Below are positions 57,101-64,000 of a stretch of DNA of 64,000 bases, one piece after another. Origin of the DNA: Pycnococcus provasolii. Taxonomy: Eukaryota > Chlorophyta > Pseudoscourfieldiophyceae > Pseudoscourfieldiales. The DNA lies in the NCBI GenBank assembly GCA_049487715.1, contig CP150557.1:62001-126000 (forward strand), in the 5' to 3' direction. Each line of letters opens with the position of its first letter. Within the stretch, counting starts at the first letter, position 1. A program made the translations under genes and the position numbers. A model generated the notes under the pieces. The model saw only the letters and a program-made list of their open reading frames with translations. It was not told the DNA's origin and searched no databases.

Positions 57101-60100
57101 CGTGGCATGCATCCACGAACCTCTCCGTGTCCGCGTACACCGCGGCAGTATGCTCCATGTCGTGAAAGAGCAACTGAAGCTCGCGCAGCAGGCGCGCATC
57201 TGCCTGCTTTTTCACCTCAGCCTGGTCAGTCGTCGCTGCCGCGTTCGCCTCAGCCTCAGCCTCGGCCACAGGAGGGAGATCGACACCCATGACGGCTGCC
57301 CTAAAATCGGACATGGCAGAGAGCTGCTGGAGGATCGAGTTCATGTAGCACGTCGAGCCAAGATTCCTCAAACCGCAAGGAAGCAGTCCAGATTCCGCGC
57401 TCGGCGTTGCATGCGGATCAGCCTTTGTCACACTCTCGAGAACTGGCGATGGAGCGTTCGCCGCTGGTGGAATCCAAGCACGAATGCCGGGCGACACGGT
57501 CATATCAGAAATATCCGCGGGTAACTTTTGAAGCTGAAACAAAGCTGAAACAGGAGGGCAGTGAGGCTTCACAGGCACCGTGCAATCTATAATCTCCGCA
57601 TCATGGGCTACGGATGTCATCTGCGCATCGTCGTCGATATTGTCTGCGATGGTGATCGTCGCCGTTCCCTCCTTCGGCTCATCCACTACGAGCGCATTCC
57701 ATGTCTCAGCCTCCGACTCACTTTGCCTGCTCTTGTCGTACAAATCCCTGTGGAGTAAATTGAGACGATTGTGCAGAAGAACGAGCCCTTCGTTGCCGTC
57801 GCAGCATCGCAGCATCGCTAAGCACGCACGGCGGGCTGCGGCCGCCGCTGCCGCGCCGGGTGCCAGATGGCGTACGAGAGGGGCGTCGGCGGTGGGAATT
57901 GCAAACAGAGACTCGTACAGCAGAAGATCGGCAAGGCGGATCGCCGCACCCGCGTCGTGTAGTGGCGGAGGTGGCGTGCTAGCTGCGTCGACAGACCGAT
58001 ATGCCGAGGCATTTGCAGCCTCGAACATGCTCCCCAGAAGCTTGAAGCCGGCGACTGTCGTTTGCACAGCCCAGCTGACGCGGTGAAATGCCGCGGCGCG
58101 GCGCTCCAGAGGAGTCAGCTCGGAGGCATGGCGAGCCTGCGAGGCGAAATCCGCGGGCGTGCCAAACGAACGAGTGTGCGGCATCCACGTGCGCCTCGCG
58201 AGCGCAGAATAGGACGACGTCCAGTCATCAATCGCACACGACAGCTGCAGTGCGTGCGATTCGCTGTCTTGCTGAGATGCCGCCGTAAACTCAATCGAAC
58301 CCGTCGCTGCTAGCTGAATGGCCGACGTCGTGGCACCGTGCAGCAAGCAGAGAAGCTGCTTGACGACCGAGGTGCGACCCAATGCATCGCCAAACACAAA
58401 CATTTCCAGCGAAGGGGGCGGCTGCACGGGCGTTGTAAGAATGGCTGGTCGCAAGAACGCGTCGAGTAGATGCATCGCCTCCAGAAACCGCTCGGGCGTG
58501 CTGTTGTCCGCTGACGTTTCGACGGGCGCCAGGAGCATATTTGCAAGAGTCTCGCCGGTGGATGACTGCGTGGGCCACGAAGAGATGGAGGCGTTGCAGT
58601 AATGCCACAGCGTGTCGCACGACCAGCGTCGCACGCTCGGAGTACACGAGCGCGTCGATGCGGCTGCGATCTTTGACACGTGAGCAATCGCGTAGGATGG
58701 GGTTTGGCACTGCGGATTTGTGGCGGCGAAAGCCGCGTACCACTCGCTCAAGCGCTTCAGATATCCGAGCGCCGACTGGCTCAGCGCACGGCTCGCGTCA
58801 TCCGCGCTGCACATCGACAAGCAGAGAGCATCGGTGGCTAGCTGGCCAACAGCCTTGCTCGCTTGCTCATCAAACGACGTGTCAGATGCCCACGTCGGAC
58901 GCTCGTTTGTCATTCGAAGGTGGTGCATCGCATGCCGCACCACCTCCGCCGACGCATTCAGGCTCAGTGTCACAGCCTCGCTGAACACCTCGTGAAGGTG
59001 AGCAGATCCCAGGCTATGCGCTGAGGTTGATCCTTGCGTCGTGCCATCCGCTACACCACGCAGCATGCCCAGCACGTGCCTTCCATACCCGATTGTCTGC
59101 GACCATCCGCCACTTGTGACGTAGTGGTCGCACAGCCTTCCCGACTCATCAAGAGCTTCGGAGCCTGACGCAAGGTCCGTCTGAACTCCGCCCATCGTGT
59201 TCTCACATCTTTCCACACCCATGCCGCCATATAAGTGTTCGCTGGAAGGTGGCTGCAGAGTGGAGATGAGACGGCCAATGACGCGAAGCATGTATACCGA
59301 CTGGTGCACATCTGCGTTCGTGTCTGGCCATTGTTCCCCACTACCACCCTGCGCATGCGATGAGGCTGTAGGTGCGGAACACGATGCAACAACGCTGGTG
59401 TCGTCGGTAGCCCCGTCATGCTGCATGCCATCCTGAACAGGCAAGAGCCGACTCCATGCAATCTTGTTGGCATTCAGGCGCTCCGACGCAGCCGCTTTCA
59501 CATCGCTGTGCATGGGCAAGGACTTTACAAATGTCCACACGGCACGGATGGCTTCCACGACACAGGCACCATTGTCGTCGCCTGCCTCGCTTGATGTCCT
59601 CACGGGGGCAACGGGAAGAGCGGCGAAGCTGAAAAAGCGCCAGAATTGCTCAAGTGGTAGGTCGAAGGGAGCCTCACCGCTGGTGAATTCCCGAATGCCA
59701 TCTGGCGCGTGCATTGGCACGGTCACGTTCGGATCCTCGCGAACTGCCACCTGTATTGCCGCTCGCTCCACGCCAGTAGAAAAGAAGGTTCCAGTCATGC
59801 ATTCGAGGCCACACGCGCCGAGAGTCATGCCATCATTTGTCATATCGTAAATCGACCTCGCTGTGACACTCACGCCACCAACTTGCCATGGAGTTGGGTC
59901 AAGTCGCACACCTTCCTGACGCATCTCGTACGTCGCAAGGTTTGAATTGACGTGCAAAGGTGCACCCAAAGCGACCAGACCATTCTCCGCAACGCGCTTC
60001 AGCTCGTGCGTTCTCCACATGCCGTGCACAGTGGTCCAGGCAGCGATCTCCTTTGCGTTGCAGAGGTCCTCTACATTTGCCACGACCTGTGCACTGGTAC

Positions 60101-63100
60101 TGTCGTTGTTGGTGTCGACGACGAGGGGTGAATTTCTTTGCCCACCGGGCGATCCTGCATGATTCTCTACGGCATCTACCACATGGTTGACCACCTCCTC
60201 GTTTGGCGCGAGGCTGTTTACCGCCGGACTCTGTCGTCCATCATCAATGACCACACCTGGGTACATCGCGCCGCCATCACCCTGCGCGGAATTCGCCCCC
60301 GCCGGTCCCGTGTCGGTTCGCGGCTGTGGAGCTGGCAGTGGAGTGATCTCCTTCCCATCGCTCGCAGATGGCTGTCCTTCCCAGACGAGCTGGACGGCGC
60401 AAATATCTCCGCTCACGATTTCCTCAGCATGTGCCACCACCGCCTTGTGTTCGTCCCCAAATTGCTCGAGTCGCCAGCGACGATGCCGATCGATTGCAAG
60501 CGTGGCAAGCACAGTCAGCTCACGTGCGAGCACGGCGCGATCTGATGACGAGTGCCCGTGTAAGATGGAATCCACGGCTGTCATCAGACCAGCCTTAATT
60601 TCCTCGTCGGGCAGCATTAAGGCTGCCGCTCGGTGCGTACCTTCGTGCGTTTTCATCGGCGGCGGTGCCACGTGAAGAGTCGGGTATAGCCGCTCGCGAA
60701 TTTCGCCCAGCAAAAGCTTGGCGGCACACCAGCCCACCTCTCCGCGCTGCTCGCAGGCAACGCTCCGAAGCACTGTCCAGAGCGACCTTCTGTGCTCGGG
60801 CGACTGTGCGATGCTCTCGCTTGCCATGCGGTACACCTCAAAGAGGCACAGCAGGCTGACGAGCGTGTACTCGGCGGGCGCAAACTTGGCACGATCGAAA
60901 AAGAGACGCTTGAGGATGGTCATCGCGTCGTGCGTGAGGATTTCCTCCTCGCGCGCACGCTCAATCAGGAAGGAGCACACGGCATCCGCCAGTCCGGAGC
61001 TTCGTGCGTCATCCCAAAGGTCCACCGCGAAGCCCGTGCGTCGATGCTGGAATTTCGGGGTCAGAAGTACGGAGAGGAGGTCGAGCCGCTTGTGAAGGCA
61101 GGAGCTCGCCTCGTCGCGAGCCGCGCGGCTGAGTGGGTGACTGTGACTCTTGAGAAAATGCCGCGTCTCAGCGATGAGGTCCGTCACGAGATTTGCCAGC
61201 GTCACCTGCGGAGCTTGAAAAGCTGCAGCGATGGCACCTTGCTTGATGTTTGTCTCGAGGATGGTGTTATGCAGGGTGCTCTGCTCCTGAACCAGATTGG
61301 CTCTCTCCTCGGGTGTTAGGGTTAGTTGTACGCCTTCAGGGATCTCCTTGCCATTGATGCGACCATACCACGCGCTGACGATCGGCGTCAGCACGTCCAC
61401 GACGTTCTCCTCCAACTGCTCTCCACCGGTTGCCACGTCGCCGAGCTCTGCTTTTCTGCCATCAACGTGCCCATCAACCGGTGCATGATCATCAATCCCT
61501 GTGGTGATCTGGTGCACGAAGTGCGCGCAGACGGTGATCACGTCCTCACACTCGTCTCCGTCCTTCAGCATCGCCGCAAGAGCCTTGCCGAGCTCAAGGG
61601 CTCCGCTCAGCGAGTCATCCCCTCCTCCGTTGAGCTCGGTTGCGCCGTCGTCGCCAGCGTCGTCGCCACTGTGAGCGGCGAGCGCGTGACGGAGCAGGCA
61701 CTTGGCCGCCGCGATGCGCCCCTCGTCGGTGATGGATCCCTGCTTGCCTGGAATGGATGCAATGTCAGCGCTGGAGCTTCTATTGATGTGGCCCGTCCAC
61801 CATCCACTTGGTACGGCGAGGAGAACTCGGATCGCGTTTGAACGGTGCATGAGTGGTGGATGGCACGACTCGAAGACGCGCTTCTGGTCCGAGCTGTAAA
61901 GCGACGTGACATATCGGAGCAGGAAGCGAATAACGCCAGCCTTTTCATCCACGTGACAGGTCTGCAACGCACGAAGCAAAATCAGGCAGTGATCGGCGGT
62001 GATCCCACTGGGCGGATTAAACTCGCAGTCGGCGTCGTTGCCACCTCGGCCGCAGCCCGCGCCGAACGCCATCCAGTCGAAGAGATCCATTGCCGCGCCA
62101 TCCTTCTCGAGCAGGCGATGGTGGATCTTTTTGCCGAACAGGTCCTCGATGATTCCCTCCGTCTCAATCCAGCGCAGTATGTCGTCGCGTTTCAACGCCG
62201 TGCGAGTTTGGTACTCCATGTGTGTCACGGAATCCTGCCATGTTACCTGCTCGTCGTATCGAATGGAATTATCTGCCTCCATGCGAATGTCGAACGTTCC
62301 CGGTTCGGTTCCAAGTCGCAGCACAACGAACCACTCGGTGTTGTGCCGCACGTATCGCTGGCCCATCTGCGGACCTTTCACCTTCACCTCGTGCGTCGTG
62401 CGCTGTGCAAGTCGCTTGATCCATCCGAGCGCGAAGTGCCGCTTGGACAGGCTGTCTGAATTCCAGCAGGCGCGCGCGTACTCGAGCCAAAGGTTGCACA
62501 CCTCAGCCTTGCGCTGTCCTGCGATGCGTTCAAGTCCCTCGAAGATGCGCCCAATCTCGTCGATGTGCTTCGGCTGATTCTGATTCTGCCTGTTGTTGTT
62601 TGCACCGCCAACGGGAGGCAGCGGCGTGGGCGCTCGGCTCGGGCCTCCGTTTCCACCATCCTGCTGCTGCTTATTCGGGCTCATCGCGGCGACACCCTCC
62701 CTGAGCCATGCTATTGCATACTCGATTCCGGTGGTGGTGGCAACCTGTGGGCAGCACGGGCGCAGCGATCGAAGCAGGTCGACCACCTTCTCCACCTTGG
62801 TGAATGGCATCCACGGCATAGACGCCATGGCATTCAGCGTTCCCTCGAACAGCTCGAAAGCTTTCGTCTCGAGGGCTGACTGCTGCGAAGCACCACCTGG
62901 ACCTGAGCCACTCAGCAGTGCAGGATCGGCGTAGAGGACGCGAAGGATGCTCACACAGGTCATCAGGCTGTCGATATCAGCGCTTTCATTCGCCTGGCGC
63001 AGCTTGTCATTTCCAATGGCAAGTGCGGCATTCGGAACGTCGAGCATGATGGCGAGTTGGGTGATTTGTCGATGGTGTCGCATTTCACCCTTCCACCGGA

Positions 63101-63236
63101 TCCGCGCGGCTGCTCGTGCGGCGGCAATGCTCTTCGCGCCGATGCTTCTCTCACGCTGTTGTTGTTGTTGTTGTTGCTGTTGTTGTTGCTGTTGTTGTTG
63201 CTGTTGTTGTTGCTGTTGTTGTTGTTGCTGTTGTTG

Positions 63237-63274
<38 letters not shown>

Positions 63275-63360
63275 TGCCTCCGGTACTCGTGCCTACAACG
63301 CCCGTTTCATCGACGTCTTCGACGTCGTCGTCGTCGGTGTCCGCGTTGACGACGACGGCG

Positions 63361-63398
<38 letters not shown>

Positions 63399-63974
63399 GG
63401 CATCGTCTTCCAAGTCGTCGTCGGCGGCGGCGGCGTCGTCGAGAGACTCGAGCGAGTTGTACGTTCTCTGCTCTCTCTTTCCGAGGTACCACGTCGAGTC
63501 GCGCCTCAGCAGGCTCATTGCTTCTTCTGCGAGCGTCGCGTCAGCCGTGTCGTGCATGCGGTGCGCGATTATCTGCATACATGCTTTAAGTATTCTGAAT
63601 ACGTTCGTGAGCACCTCCTGTTTCTGTGACGTGTACTGCGGCTCGTCGATGGAGCATCCCGGCTGGCCGCAGAGCACCTGCACGGTGAACTTGACGCAGT
63701 CGTTGACGAACGTGACAGAGTCTTCGTACGTCGGGTTCCCTCCTGGGCACCCCGGCGCGTCGTCCGGTTCCGGGTTCAATTCGTGCTTAGCGCGTTCGAG
63801 CGCGTCCGCGACGCAGTGGAAGGTGATTCCCTGTTTGTCAACGTAGTATTTGTGCTTGACGTTATTCCATTCTTGCGGGAGTGGCGACGACGTCGTGGCA
63901 TCTTCTCCGAGTCCGTCAGCGCCAAAGTTGCCTGACGTTCCCCCTGTCCTATCGTTCGCATCACGCACATTCAT
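54171..63974 (-). CDS. Giant ubiquitin-specific protease (USP9X/USP34-like) with poly-Gln tract, possibly 5'-partial
   Basis: 3267 residues from the ATG at 63974. The frame stays open to the window edge (poly-Asn codons), so the true N-terminus may lie outside. Asn and Gln tracts occupy residues about 190-275. A long helical N-terminal region follows. The USP catalytic domain spans about residues 2200-2550: Cys box LRNLGSTCYMNSILQQLSAM (Cys about 2209), SQEFLDQLLDVIGRALAAAR, LNLKRYEFD, and His box SGNEASGHYYSFVLDRETGL (His about 2503). A 700-residue helical C-terminus ends in a Gly run. Size and central position of the protease domain match USP9X, USP24 and USP34. It removes ubiquitin from substrates in the cytosol or nucleus. 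No intron is evident over 9.8 kb. Confidence 0.93.
63155..63273 (-). repeat. CAA/CAG trinucleotide array encoding about 40 Gln
   Basis: Uninterrupted CAA and CAG codons on the minus strand inside the USP gene, with nearly pure CAG at one end and CAA-rich at the other. A separate AAC array encodes about 13-14 Asn at 63361-63402. Both are expected to vary in length between strains. Confidence 0.9.
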
Positions 63975-64000
63975 ATTGTCGTTGTTGTTGTTATTGTTAT

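Noticed and set aside
62947-63846. 299-codon plus-strand frame with a long poly-Cys run
   Set aside because: It is the antisense reading of the poly-Gln/poly-Asn arrays of the USP gene.
1-64000. tRNA or rRNA genes
   Set aside because: No cloverleaf A/B-box pair or ribosomal core sequence was noticed on reading; a tRNAscan-SE and rRNA covariance search would be needed to exclude them fully.

Overview
The window is nuclear DNA from a compact, GC-rich unicellular eukaryote, most likely a marine microalga of prasinophyte type. Genes are single-exon or carry one to two short GT-AG introns (about 40 to 163 bp), lie on both strands and are mostly separated by only 50 to 500 bp. TGTAA-like motifs follow several stop codons, TATA elements precede some genes, and low-complexity codon repeats (poly-Gln, poly-Asn, poly-Thr, poly-Glu) are frequent. 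There are no operons, ribosome-binding sites, tRNA or rRNA genes or CRISPR arrays that I can see. The adenosylhomocysteinase has the insertion found in plants and protists. Several proteins point to a flagellate: Sfi1-like centrin-binding repeats, a coiled coil with a C1q-like end, and a C11orf65/MFI-like IQ protein. A stramenopile or haptophyte is not excluded.

Layout. 0-11 kb: a multi-pass membrane protein, an NHL beta-propeller membrane protein, a coiled-coil/C1q-like protein, an EEF1A-lysine-methyltransferase-like enzyme, a coiled-coil membrane protein and a secretory-pathway glycosyltransferase-like protein. 11-19 kb: a chromo-like/PHD reader that contains a perfect 22-bp inverted repeat, a secreted S1 serine protease with a Thr-rich stalk, and a divergent two-exon potato-inhibitor-I gene that appears only after splicing. 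This is followed by a telomere-like repeat patch and a block of conflicting overlapping frames. 19-31 kb: Sfi1-like protein, spliced adenosylhomocysteinase, cytochrome-b5-type sulfite oxidase, cutinase/PETase-like hydrolase, a protein with repeated phosphosite-like motifs, and D-cysteine desulfhydrase. 31-44 kb: GT29 sialyltransferase, a small multi-intron gene, HAD protein, small Cys-rich protein, ankyrin protein, a MED13-like gene with a frame break, RWD-domain protein, TPR protein and the IQ/MFI-like protein. 44.6-46 kb: repeats and decayed gene fragments. 46-64 kb: large LamG-like surface receptor, biotin-protein ligase, a decayed gene or element, gamma-glutamylcyclotransferase-like protein, and a 3267-residue USP deubiquitinase with a long poly-Gln tract that reaches the window edge.

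Connections. Sulfur-related genes cluster loosely between 21.8 and 30.4 kb (adenosylhomocysteinase, sulfite oxidase, D-cysteine desulfhydrase), though nothing in the sequence shows co-regulation. The S1 protease and the protease inhibitor are divergent, both apparently secreted, and share a roughly 270-bp intergenic region. Three unrelated genes share a 3'-UTR-like element immediately downstream of their stop codons. GTACAGTAC-type palindromes and TTAGGG-type repeats recur in promoter-side intergenic DNA.
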